From NCBI RefSeq assembly GCF_000960475.2, contig NZ_JZDQ02000011.1, forward strand, positions 62,001-126,000: a stretch of 64,000 nt of DNA. Direction: 5' to 3'. The position numbers were made by a program, and so were the translations under genes. This DNA comes from Nocardioides luteus (GTDB taxonomy: Bacteria; Actinomycetota; Actinomycetes; Propionibacteriales; Nocardioidaceae). Shown here in pieces: positions 1 to 9,400 of this stretch (positions within the stretch are counted from its first letter, which is position 1; each line of letters starts with the position of its first letter). The notes beneath the pieces were generated by a model. That model had not been told where the DNA came from, ran no database searches, and saw only the letters and a list, made by a program, of their open reading frames with translations.

Positions 1-304
1 CGTGCGGGTAGCGGTCGGCATACATCTCGTGCCAGCCGTGCTCGGTCGACGCCGCCCGCATCCGGTCGAGCACGTCGCGGCTGTCGATGGTGAACGCGAT
101 GTGGTTGACGCCGGGCCGGAGCCGGTCCTGGGTGCCGTGCTGGTCCGTGGAGTGCTCCATGAAGACGTACGTCCCGTCCGGCGCCTCCCAGAAGTGACCC
201 TTCTCGCCGGCCTCCCAGCCGAGCTCGCCGAAGAGCCACCCCCACTCCCCCGAGGCGGTCTCGAAGTCGTCGACCCAGAGGTCCCAGTGATGGATCGCCC
301 GCAT
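1..304 (-). CDS. VOC (glyoxalase/dioxygenase-fold) family protein, C-terminus beyond window
   Basis: Reading the minus strand from ATG at 304 gives about 101 residues that run off the left edge. The N-terminus (MRAIHHWDLWVDDFE) and the segment around LRPGVNHIAFTIDS look like the paired beta-alpha-beta-beta-beta modules of vicinal-oxygen-chelate proteins, with candidate metal ligands at His6 and in VNHIAF. A GGGGA ribosome-binding site lies about 5 nt before the ATG. Substrate and reaction cannot be deduced: the family holds glyoxalases, ring-cleaving dioxygenases and resistance proteins. It points away from the gene pair at 510-808. Confidence 0.7.
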   Translation of the reverse strand, partial: MRAIHHWDLWVDDFETASGEWGWLFGELGWEAGEKGHFWEAPDGTYVFMEHSTDQHGTQDRLRPGVNHIAFTIDSRDVLDRMRAASTEHGWHEMYADRYPH

Positions 305-509
305 CTTCGTCTCCCCTGGCGCTGGCGGATGTGCACCGATCCTGAGGTTACATCGTCTCCGCGTGCGCGGCTCGGGCATCGCGCCGGCACATGATGGGGA
401 AACTGGACGGGTGGCGTCGTACGCTTCGAGGACACCGACGTCGTCCCACCCGGGGCAATCCGCAGATCGAGACTCGGACAATGCGCACCGCACCCCGTCT
501 GGAGGAACT

Positions 510-569
510 GTGAACCCCGACGCCCCGCCACTCGACCCGCGCCCCCGCTTCGCCGGCGACATCGCCTGA
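510..569 (+). CDS. Putative 19-residue leader ORF coupled to the next gene
   Basis: GTG at 510 follows a strong GGAGGA ribosome-binding site (501-506). The frame encodes 19 residues rich in Pro and Arg and stops at TGA 567-569. That TGA overlaps the ATG of the following gene in a TGATG junction. The downstream gene has no recognisable ribosome-binding site of its own, so this leader could deliver ribosomes to it. No homology is recognised. It may be a regulatory leader or a mis-set gene start. Confidence 0.4.
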   Translation: MNPDAPPLDPRPRFAGDIA

Positions 570-808
570 TGGGCATCCTGATCGAGGGCACCAAGGTCTA
601 CGAGGACGACCAGACGGTCACGTATTCGTTCCTCAGCCCCGGCACCGACCGATCCGGCGAGGTGTCGATCACCAAGTCGGACATCCGTTCACGGCTCTCG
701 ACGCTTCATGCTGATATCGACCCTGCGGCCGCGAAGATCCTCATGAAGGCCTACAGAGTCGCATCGGCCACGGGGGCTTGGCCGGACACCGTGACCTACG
801 CCGCTTAG
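569..808 (+). CDS. Small hypothetical protein (79 aa)
   Basis: The 79-residue protein begins MGILIEGTKVYEDD and has a short beta-rich N-terminal half followed by a more helical region. It has no signal peptide, membrane segment or motif I recognise. The start overlaps the stop of a 19-residue leader ORF, suggesting translational coupling. Codon use looks like a real GC-rich gene. The gene ends just before a 25-bp perfect inverted repeat. Function unknown. Confidence 0.55.
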   Translation: MGILIEGTKVYEDDQTVTYSFLSPGTDRSGEVSITKSDIRSRLSTLHADIDPAAAKILMKAYRVASATGAWPDTVTYAA

Positions 809-815
809 CCCGTGA

Positions 816-881
816 GCGGCTGCACTAGACGATGACACCTCGTGAATCCGTTCACTAGGTGTCATCGTCTAGTGCAGCCGC
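816..881. terminator. 25-bp perfect inverted repeat, terminator-like
   Basis: Arms 816-840 and 857-881 are perfectly complementary over 25 bp, with a 16-nt loop. The repeat lies just after the stop of the 79-residue ORF (808) and before the adenosine deaminase start (929). No U-tract follows, as is common for actinobacterial terminators. It belongs with the other long hairpins at gene ends in this window, but the arm sequences are unrelated to those. Confidence 0.6.
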
Positions 882-928
882 GACAAAGAGAGTCGCGGGC
901 AGGGGAAGCTGCATGTGAGGATCGGGGC

Positions 929-1987
929 GTGAGTGACCTGAAGACCTTCATCGCCGGGCTGCCGAAGGCAGAGCTGCACGTCCACCACGTCGGGTCGGCT
1001 TCGCCGCGGATCGTCGCGGAGCTGGCCGCGCGACACCCCGGCGCGGTGCCGGCGGATGTGGAGCTCCTCAAGGACTACTTCACGTTCAGCGATTTCGCGC
1101 ACTTCATCGAGGTCTACCTCTCGGTCGTCGACCTGGTGCGTACGCCGGAGGACATCCGCTACCTGACCTACGAGATCGCGCGGGACCTGGCGCAGACCCA
1201 GCAGGTCAGGTACGCCGAGCTGACCTGCACCCCCTACACCTCCGTACGCCCGGATCTGGCCGTGCGTGAGCCGAGAACAGGGCACAGCGGCATGCCGATC
1301 GAGGCCTACACCGAGGCGCTGGAGGACGCGCGGGTGTCGGCCGAGCGCGACTTCGGGATCACGCTGCGCTGGATCTACGACATCCCGGGTGAGGCGGGGA
1401 TCCCGGCGGCCGACGCGACCCTGGCGTACGCCGTCGACCACGGCCCCGAGGCGCTCATCGGGTTCGGGCTCGGTGGGCCCGAGGTCGGGGTTCCGCGGCC
1501 GCAGTTCCAGAGGCACTTCGACGCCGCCCGCGCCGCGGGGCTCCGCTCGCTGCCGCACGCCGGCGAGACCACCGGACCGCAGACGATCTGGGACGCGCTG
1601 AACGTGCTGAAAGCCGAGCGGATCGGCCACGGCACCTCGGCGGCCCAGGATCCGGCCCTCCTCGCCCATCTCGCCGAGCACCGGATCCCGCTCGAGGTCT
1701 GCCCCTCCTCCAACGTCGCCACCGGCGCGGTCGCCTCGCTCGAGGAGCACCCGCTGAAGACGTTCGTCGACGCCGGCGTGCCGGTCACGATCAACTCCGA
1801 CGACCCGCCGATGTTCGCGACCACGCTCAACCAGGAGTACGAGATCGCGACCGACCTCCTCGGCCTCGACACCGCGGGCATCGCCGACCTCGCCCGGGCC
1901 GCGGTCGACGTCTCCTACGCACCCGAGGACGTCAAGGCACGGCTGCGCGGCGAGATCGACGCCTACACCGGACACGGCGCCGAATAA
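929..1987 (+). CDS. Adenosine deaminase family protein (possible aminodeoxyfutalosine deaminase)
   Basis: The 352-residue amidohydrolase-fold protein has the metal-binding HxH in ELHVHHVGS near the N-terminus, HAGET with the catalytic Glu in the middle, GHGTS, and SDDPP at the end of the barrel. These are the zinc and proton-transfer residues of Add-type deaminases. GTG at 929 follows a GAGG-type site and removes an upstream extension that would run through the palindrome. ELHVHHVGSASP differs from the usual ELHLHLEG of adenosine deaminase. I recall it from a Streptomyces branch linked to 6-aminodeoxyfutalosine deamination in menaquinone synthesis. No mqn gene is in the window to support that, so the substrate stays open. 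Confidence 0.82.
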   Translation: MSDLKTFIAGLPKAELHVHHVGSASPRIVAELAARHPGAVPADVELLKDYFTFSDFAHFIEVYLSVVDLVRTPEDIRYLTYEIARDLAQTQQVRYAELTCTPYTSVRPDLAVREPRTGHSGMPIEAYTEALEDARVSAERDFGITLRWIYDIPGEAGIPAADATLAYAVDHGPEALIGFGLGGPEVGVPRPQFQRHFDAARAAGLRSLPHAGETTGPQTIWDALNVLKAERIGHGTSAAQDPALLAHLAEHRIPLEVCPSSNVATGAVASLEEHPLKTFVDAGVPVTINSDDPPMFATTLNQEYEIATDLLGLDTAGIADLARAAVDVSYAPEDVKARLRGEIDAYTGHGAE

Positions 1988-2026
1988 CGCTTGACGCCGT
2001 GTCCCGCCGGCGATCTGCTGGTCGCC

Positions 2027-2878
2027 ATGGAGCAGATGCTGGCGGTCAACGGGATCGAGCTGTGCACGGAGACGTTCGGGATACCCACCGCCCCGCCGAT
2101 CCTGCTGATCGGCGGGAAGTCCGCCTCGATGGACTACTGGGAGGACGACTTCTGCGCGGCGCTGGCGGCGGGCGGCAGGTACGTCATCCGCTACGACCAC
2201 CGCGACACCGGCCGCTCGGCGACCTGGCCGGCGGGCAAGCCCGACTACACCTGGCGTGACCTGGTCGCCGACGTACCCGGCCTTCTCGACGCCCTCGGTC
2301 TCGACAAGGCCCACCTGTTCGGCATCTCGATGGGCGGCGCGCTCGCCCAGTGCACCGCCGTCCTCCATCCCGAGCGGGTCGCCACCGTGATCCTGAACCA
2401 GACCACGTCCGCGTTCGAGGGTGTCGAGCTGCCGCCGATCGGCGAGGCGCTGGCGGACTTCTTCGCTGCGGCCGCCGACCGGCCGATGCCCGACATGGAC
2501 GACCACGACGCGCTGGTCGCCATGCTGGTCGAGGACCAGCGGGCGTTCGTGCCCGAGCGCTTCGACGAGGCCCGGGTGCGAGCCGTGGCCGAGCGGGTCG
2601 TACGCCGCACGCCGGACATGGGACCGAGCCTGGTCAACCACCACGTGATGGGCGACGGCGAGCCGGTCGAGGCGACGCTGGCCGACATCACCGCCCCGAC
2701 CCTGGTCGTCCACGGCACTCGCGACCCGCTCTTCCCGAGCGGCCACGGTGAGCTCCTCGCCCGGGAGATCCCCGACGCCACGCTGCTCACCCTCGACGAC
2801 GTCGGCCACGAGCCGCCGCCTCCCTACACCTGGGACACGGCCGTCCCGGCAATCCTCTACCACACGGCTCCGAACTAG
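2027..2878 (+). CDS. Alpha/beta hydrolase
   Basis: The 283-residue protein has the alpha/beta hydrolase fold. It shows an oxyanion region IGGKSASMDYW near residue 25, nucleophile elbow GISMGG near residue 100, acid strand VVHGTRDPLFP near residue 230 and catalytic His in DVGHEPPP near the C-terminus. The length fits single-domain esterase, C-C hydrolase or haloperoxidase-like enzymes. ATG at 2027 is preferred to TTG at 1991 because alignable sequence begins there. It lies 40 bp after the deaminase gene and may be co-transcribed. The substrate cannot be deduced. Confidence 0.8.
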   Translation: MEQMLAVNGIELCTETFGIPTAPPILLIGGKSASMDYWEDDFCAALAAGGRYVIRYDHRDTGRSATWPAGKPDYTWRDLVADVPGLLDALGLDKAHLFGISMGGALAQCTAVLHPERVATVILNQTTSAFEGVELPPIGEALADFFAAAADRPMPDMDDHDALVAMLVEDQRAFVPERFDEARVRAVAERVVRRTPDMGPSLVNHHVMGDGEPVEATLADITAPTLVVHGTRDPLFPSGHGELLAREIPDATLLTLDDVGHEPPPPYTWDTAVPAILYHTAPN

Positions 2879-2954
2879 GCGGGATTAACGTCATTGCGCG
2901 CGGTGATAACTTCTTGGCACTTGTCGATTGGGAGCGGGCCTTAGCAACGGTGCG

Positions 2955-3488
2955 TCACGTGCCTCGCGTGATCATTCGGGAGACCTCGGCAAGCTCGCGC
3001 TCGGCGCTTTCCCGCAACGTGCCAGTAGCCCGCTCGACGATCCGCCCCAAGTAGTACGCAGCTCGCTCTCCGCATGCGGGGCTGAGTGATGAGCACAGGG
3101 AGATCAGGTCAACACCTTGAGCGAGGTCGCCGTCGGATCCGACCTCCACCATGGCGGCCAGCATCGGGAACATCGACTCGATCAGCCGCCTGGCTTCGTC
3201 ACTCGCCAGCCCCTCTGTCGCTTCGATGGACCCAACGATTTGAGTGAGCAGCAGCAACGCCTCCGCGCGGGTGTCAGCAGGCATTCTTGGCAACCCAGCG
3301 ACGACAGCGGACGCGACACCTCCAGCGTCGTCCGCCAGTCCGCCGCTCACCGGCGCGACCGCCGACTCGATAAGGACCATCAAGTCCGCTGCTCGGTCCG
3401 GGTCCCCAGTCGCAAGGAACTCATCCAGAAGACGGGACACCTCAACCCGCAGACGGCCCGTAGCCACGAGGTAGTCGATCTCCCACAT
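2955..3488 (-). CDS. Putative immunity protein of the adjacent RHS toxin
   Basis: The 177-residue protein has no signal peptide and looks mainly alpha-helical, acidic and leucine-rich, perhaps a HEAT-like helical bundle. Its ATG (3488-3486) shares one base with the TGA of the RHS toxin gene (TGATG), so translation is coupled. A cytoplasmic protein of this size directly after a polymorphic toxin's C-terminus is the usual place for the cognate immunity gene. I do not recognise a named immunity family, so the assignment rests on context. Its GC is visibly lower than in the flanking housekeeping genes. Confidence 0.65.
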   Translation of the reverse strand: MWEIDYLVATGRLRVEVSRLLDEFLATGDPDRAADLMVLIESAVAPVSGGLADDAGGVASAVVAGLPRMPADTRAEALLLLTQIVGSIEATEGLASDEARRLIESMFPMLAAMVEVGSDGDLAQGVDLISLCSSLSPACGERAAYYLGRIVERATGTLRESAERELAEVSRMITRGT

Positions 3489-6400
3489 CAGGAACCTCCA
3501 ACGTCAGACTGGAACTGCGTCGCCGGGTCCGGGAACGCTCCTCGACCGTACGTGGGCTCGCAATGGTCTGCACAGACGGGCTGCGGAGTCGCCGGACGCC
3601 CACCGCCACGCGGCCGCATCGCCACTGTAAATCGGATGTCAGCCAGATCACCGCCGACATTTCGTGCTGCACAAGCCTCGGCGCATTCCTGAAGGGCCTT
3701 CGAACTCACACCCCATGCGGTATTGCCAGTGCGAGCGTTGTACGCCCCGACAACAACTGCATTCTCATTCCGTCCGCGCGCCGACCCCGCTGCGAGCTCG
3801 GCAACTTTCTCGTCTCGCACCGCGTTCGCCTGCTTGAGCAGGCTTGCCTCCGAGAGCTCAGGGGTGTTCCCAATAGATCCCCTGCCGGCCTTGGCTGCTT
3901 TGCCGAGCATCGAGACAAGCTTGGCACCGCCACCGAAGATCATCCCCGCGATCTCGCCAGAGACGGAGACAGCGAGTTTCCCGATGGACTTGCCGAAGGC
4001 GTAGTCGTCTCCGCTCTGGTAGGCGTCATAGGCTGCCTTGAACTTGTCGATCGGAAGCAGGCCCTTGACGACATCCATGAAGAACTTCTTCATGTTCGGC
4101 GGGTCGGTGATCATCTTGAATAGATTCTTGGCGATGGTCACCGGGTTGAGGCTGTCGAGGACCTCCATGACCTCCTCGCCCGCGCCATCCTTCACGCCCT
4201 CTTCAAAGGTCGGTTCCGGCTCAGGCTCGGGCTCGTCGGTCTTGACTGTTGTTAGGCTCGGGGAGCGATCCATGTACTGCAGACCAGAGGCGTCGTTGTA
4301 GGTGATCGGGTTGTTGCCCGAGTATGTGTAGCCGTTGGCTGCAGCAGGATCTGTCGAAGACAGGATCGGGTCGACCGAGGTGAACCGGCCAACGGTGGGG
4401 TCATAGAGCCGTGCTCCGAGCTCGGAGAGCCCTGCGGTTGTATTCACGGGCTGGTTGAGGAAGCCGCGCTTGCCCGGGATCGTGCCGGGCGTGGCCCCAT
4501 TCTTGTTGGCCAGCACGTTTCCGTAGGGGTCGGTGTAGCGCCTGGTCACCGCCCAGGTGGCGGGGTTGACGGCCACTTGGGCGGTATCGTTTAGGTCTGC
4601 AAGGAAGAAGCTCGGCGCACCCGCGTTAGTGCGGGTCGCGACGGTCTGTCCGTTGAAGGTGTACTGCCGGTAGGCAGAGACCGCCTTCGTGGAGGGCCGA
4701 ACCACAACGTCCTGGCCAGGCAGGAACAGGGTGGTCAGATCGTTCTCACGGCGAAGCAGCACGTTGCCGTCGGCGTCGTAGACGTAGCGAGCCGAGCCAG
4801 TGGGTGCAGCGACGGTCTGGATCTTCCCGTCCGGTCCGTAGGTGAACGATGTCGTTTTCGCGGCTGTACCCGTACCGACGGTCCTCGACGCCATCGCGCC
4901 GTCAGCGTTGTAGGTGTAGGTCGAGGATCCCGTCGTCGCGCCGGTCGTGCTCGTCGATGCGAGCGCGTGCTCGGGGATGGTGTCGGTGTCGCTGGTTCCG
5001 TTGGCGTAGGTGGTAGTCGTGGATGGGGCGGTGCCGAGACCGTGTTGGATCTGCGTGGTCCGGCTGCCGGCGTCGTCGTAGTCCCATGTCGTCCAGAACG
5101 GCTGTGGCCCGTCGACCTTGGCGTTCGACTTTGCCGTGGTCGGGTTGGTGGCACAGGAGTCGCTGGAGGACCAGGCGTCGACGAGCTGTCTGAGGTTGTC
5201 GTAGTCGTAGCAGGTCGTCTGAATGGTCGTCGAGGACGCGTTGCCTTGCTGGTTGACGACCTTGGTGACGTTTCCGGCCGGGTCGTACGAGTAGTTCGTT
5301 TTCTCCAGTTGCGGGGAGGCGAGCTGACCTGTGAGCAGCGCCGAGGTGACGCGTCTGGTCTTGCTGTCGATCCCGTAGGTCAGCGCCATCGTGGCATCGT
5401 TGACCCCAAAGACGTACTGGGTGGCCTCGCCATAGGGCGTGTACGTGACGTCGGTGACGATGCTCGTGATGCCGCGCATCGCGATTGGGTTGCCCGACGG
5501 GTCGTAGTCGAACTCAATCCCTTCAGGCGCCGCCCCGCCTGCGCCGCCAAGCGTGCTGGTCGACCTCGCGGTGGTCATCGTGGCCATAAGACCTGTGCTG
5601 GTCCAGGTCTGGTTGGTCGTGTAGGACGGGTTGAGTCCAGTCTCATTCAGAGTGACGGTCGTGCCGAGCGCACGTCCTGCGTTGTCATAGCCGGTGACGG
5701 TCTTGGTGAACGCGGCCCCTGCGTCGTAGCTGGTCGAGGAAGCCAGTCGGCCGATGCCGAGCGCCGGGTCGTCGTAACGCCACTCAGCCAGCAGCGTGCC
5801 ACCGGTGCCGTTTGTCTTTCGAGTCGAGGGTCGGCCAAGGGCGTCGTACTCGTAGTAGAGAGTGCGGTTCTTGGCGTCGGTTCGAGTCTTGACCTCGCCC
5901 GTAGGCCAGTAGGTGTTGGTCGTCGTCCCAGCATCGGGGCTGGTGACAGTCTCAACGCGGCCGGCAAGATCGAAGGTGTTCGACCACTCGGCTGCAAGAC
6001 TGGTGCTGGTGGTGTTGTTGAGGCCGGTAGTCTGGGTGAGCTGCTGGCCCATCGCATCGTAGGTGTATTTGATGCGCTGATAGGTGCCGCCCGTGACCTG
6101 ATTGCCGGAGATCGTCGGCAGCGTCTTGTAGTTGCGCAGCTCGGTCTTCTCACCGCGCCCATTGGCAAAGGTCGTGGATGAGACGCCGCCTTCGGGGTTG
6201 ATGACCGTTGTCGAGTTGCCTGAATAGATCGTCTTGACCCGAGAGGTGACGACGCTGTTGGTCTTGTAGGCGATCACCTCGATGGGACGGCCGGCGCCGT
6301 CGTAATCGGTTGCCTGCCAGTCGTCGATGTTGTTCTCGGGCGTCGTGATGAGGGTCGGTGCGGGCGTGCCAGTGGTGTACCAGTGGTCATAGGACTTGAC

Positions 6401-9400
6401 GGTCCTGCCGTGGGAGTCGGTGAACGCATCGGTCACCACGCGTCCTCCGCCGACACCGTCGGCCTGTGCCTGGCGCATGGCGCCGAACGCGTCGTAGATC
6501 ACGACCCTTGTGCGATAGCCCGCCTTGCCGGTGCCGTCAATGCCCTTACCGGGGTCGACGAGGGTCTTGGAGGTGACGGAGAGCGGTGCGTCAGGGGTCA
6601 CTCGGTAGTCGTAGGTTTCGGTGGCCTGGTCAGTGCCCTTCACCTGGCCGGGGCGCCATACGGCCGTCAACCGACCGAGAGGGTCATAGGTGCCTTCGGT
6701 AACGAGATCGTCGACGGCGACAGCCTTGAGGGCCACACCCCGTGCTGGGTCGAGATGCCGCTCGGTCACATGGGTTGAGATCGGCAAGGTCGTGGTGACC
6801 TTGGTGAGTGCGCCCGTGCCGGATGGCGTGTAGGAGGTCGTCGTAGTCCTGTTACCTGATGGCGCGCCAGCGTTGGACACCGTGCTTGTCCGTACACGCC
6901 CGTACGCGTCGTAACCGGTCGACGTCGTCGACGTCCCGGCGTTCCAGTCAGGCGCGCTGCCCTCGAGCTTCGTCGCTGTGACCGACTTGGTTGCAAGACC
7001 GTCGGTGACCTCGCCCAGAACGGTCGAGTCGTCGTAGTACGTACGCGATGCCCGAAGCACCTTTGGAGACGGAGTCGCCTCGGTAGGGCAGGTGTTGGCG
7101 TATGTCGTCAACTGCGAGGCCTTGTCCCGGACCCAGTTCGTGCTGTTGTCGGCATAGGTCGTCTTGACACAGGTGGTCCCCGCGCCCGAACCGGTCGACG
7201 TGACTTCAGTCGCACGGCCCAAACCGTCATAGACGGTGGAGGTTCCCGACGTGAGGTATGCGGTAGTGCCGTCGGATGCCTTATAGGGGGTATAGGTCTT
7301 CGATCCGCCGGGCTGAACGATCCGGGCCTTGGCCGGGTCCAAACCTTCGCGGGCCCGCGACGCCGTGGTGGCGACCAGCTTCGGGGAGTGGATGGTGGTG
7401 GAGATGACCTCACCGCCATCGCCGTTGTACTGCGTCGTTTCCAACGGTTGGCCAGCGAAGAAGTCGGCGTCGGCACGGGACCCGCCTTGGGAATCCGTCA
7501 CGGAGCTGTTGCGAGTTGTACCTCCGGGGAGCCTGTCGCCGTCCATGCCCCGGAAGTAGGACGTCTTCGACAACGCCCAATCCGAAGAGTCGCTGTTCCC
7601 CGTGCGGGTCTCGACGCTCTGGTAGCCGCGGAACTGGGACCACGTGCGGTACTTGGGCTTTTGGACCTCGTTGTCGTCGTAGTGCCAGGCGGCGTCACCG
7701 CGGTAGGTGTAGGTGGTGACACGGCCCGGCGCGGTGCCGTTGTGGTCACGAACGGCGACCGAGGTCACGACGTACTTGTGGAAGTAGTCCAGGATCGGCT
7801 CGGTGTCGCCATCCTGGACCCACTTCACCGGGTAGCACTCGGTGCCGTTCTCCTCGGGCGATGCCGGAATCGTCTGTGCCGCGCACAACGCCTTGGCCCG
7901 GCCTTCCTGGCCGGAGTCGCCGGAGTAAGAGATTGCGATGTCTTGTCCGGTTTCGGTGTAGATCGCATGGACTCGAGCCCTGGACATCGCCGGCAGACCG
8001 TGAAGCCCGAGGACGCGGTTGGCGCGCGTGGACATCGAGAAGGTCACGTCAGGGGTGGCAAGCGTCTCCGACCCCTTGTGTGCGGTGCGGCCAATCGAAT
8101 CCAGGACCAGTTCGCCGGTTGTGTCGACGTAGAATGATTGCCCGAGGCTGTAGGTGTCCACGGGATGCCGAACGCCGCTGGCGTCCAGGTAGCTGGTCTC
8201 GATCTCGCTCAGGCGCTTTCGCGACCAGAACGAAGGCACGCTGACGTCGCAGATGCCATCGGCGTCGCAGGTCTGGTCGATCGGCGAGTCGGCCCAGTGA
8301 GTCGCATTTGCCAGCGTCGCCTTTTCGGGCGCGCAGTCGAACGACTCAGTCGGGAAGCACCGCTCAGCAACCTTGAATGCAACCTGCTGCGGGGCGGGAG
8401 CGGACAGATCGTTCGCTCGCAGGCCGTAGCGGATCGACTTCAAGTATCCGCCGCGGTCATAGACGCGGGTGGTCGGGTCGGCCCAGTCGTCCTCCATCCA
8501 GAACCGGGATCCGTAGTGGTTGGTCTCCACGGCGTAGTCGTAGACGGTCGCGTTGCCGAGACGATCTTCGACCATGTCGAGGTTCCAGCGGTAGACCATC
8601 CGACACATCTGGTCGGTCTCATTGTGGCAAGGGTCGCCGGTGTTGGGGTGGAAGACCGGGGTGACCCATGCCGACCCCGTGGAGTCACCGTCGGCGGTGT
8701 TCGGAAGCTTCTCGCGGCCGAAGGTGTACTGGGTGCCGTCCGTGGTCGTGACCAGCCAGTACTCACCCTCATAGCCGCCGTTGTCGGCGCCGGTCTTGCG
8801 CTGGATCCGCAGGCCGTTGTCGGCCTCGGACTTCCAAACTCCGGTCTCATCGTCCTTCACGAGGGTGGCGCTGCCGCCACCGGGCATCATCAGCGACATG
8901 ATCTCGCCATCGCTGGTCCAGCATCGATCACCGGTCTGGCGTCGCTCGGGCAAGCTCTTGTCCTCAGAGCACGACGAGTACGTCCGCTCGATGAAGCCGC
9001 CATCGAGCGACCAGCCCTGACCGACCCACGAGGACTGGTTGTTGGACGTCGTGTTCTGCCCATCCGCGGCCTGGGAGGAATAGTTCATTGCCAACGACGG
9101 CGCAATCCCGCCACCGGTTCCCGCTGGCGGAAGTGTGATCGGGTAAGACCAGGAGAACCCGCCCGTCGAGCCGCCCTGGGACCACGAGCCAGACGGAGCA
9201 AGCGAGGTGGCGCTGAAGTCACCGTTGGGACCCGACCCCTCTGCTACCGCCGCGAGGACGACCGTTTGATCCGCAGAGGCCACACTCTTTGACGACCTCG
9301 ACGTGCCCTCAGCCGGGTCAACAGTTCCAGTGAGCCGCTTCTTGGCGAAGTCGTGCTTGACGGTGACGTCCTTGCGAGTGCGACACTCCTGCTCGGTCGG

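Noticed and set aside
869..2863. Long minus-strand open frame opposite the deaminase and hydrolase genes
   Set aside because: It mirrors two well-supported plus-strand genes and has Arg/Val/Gly-rich composition without motifs. It is a GC shadow.
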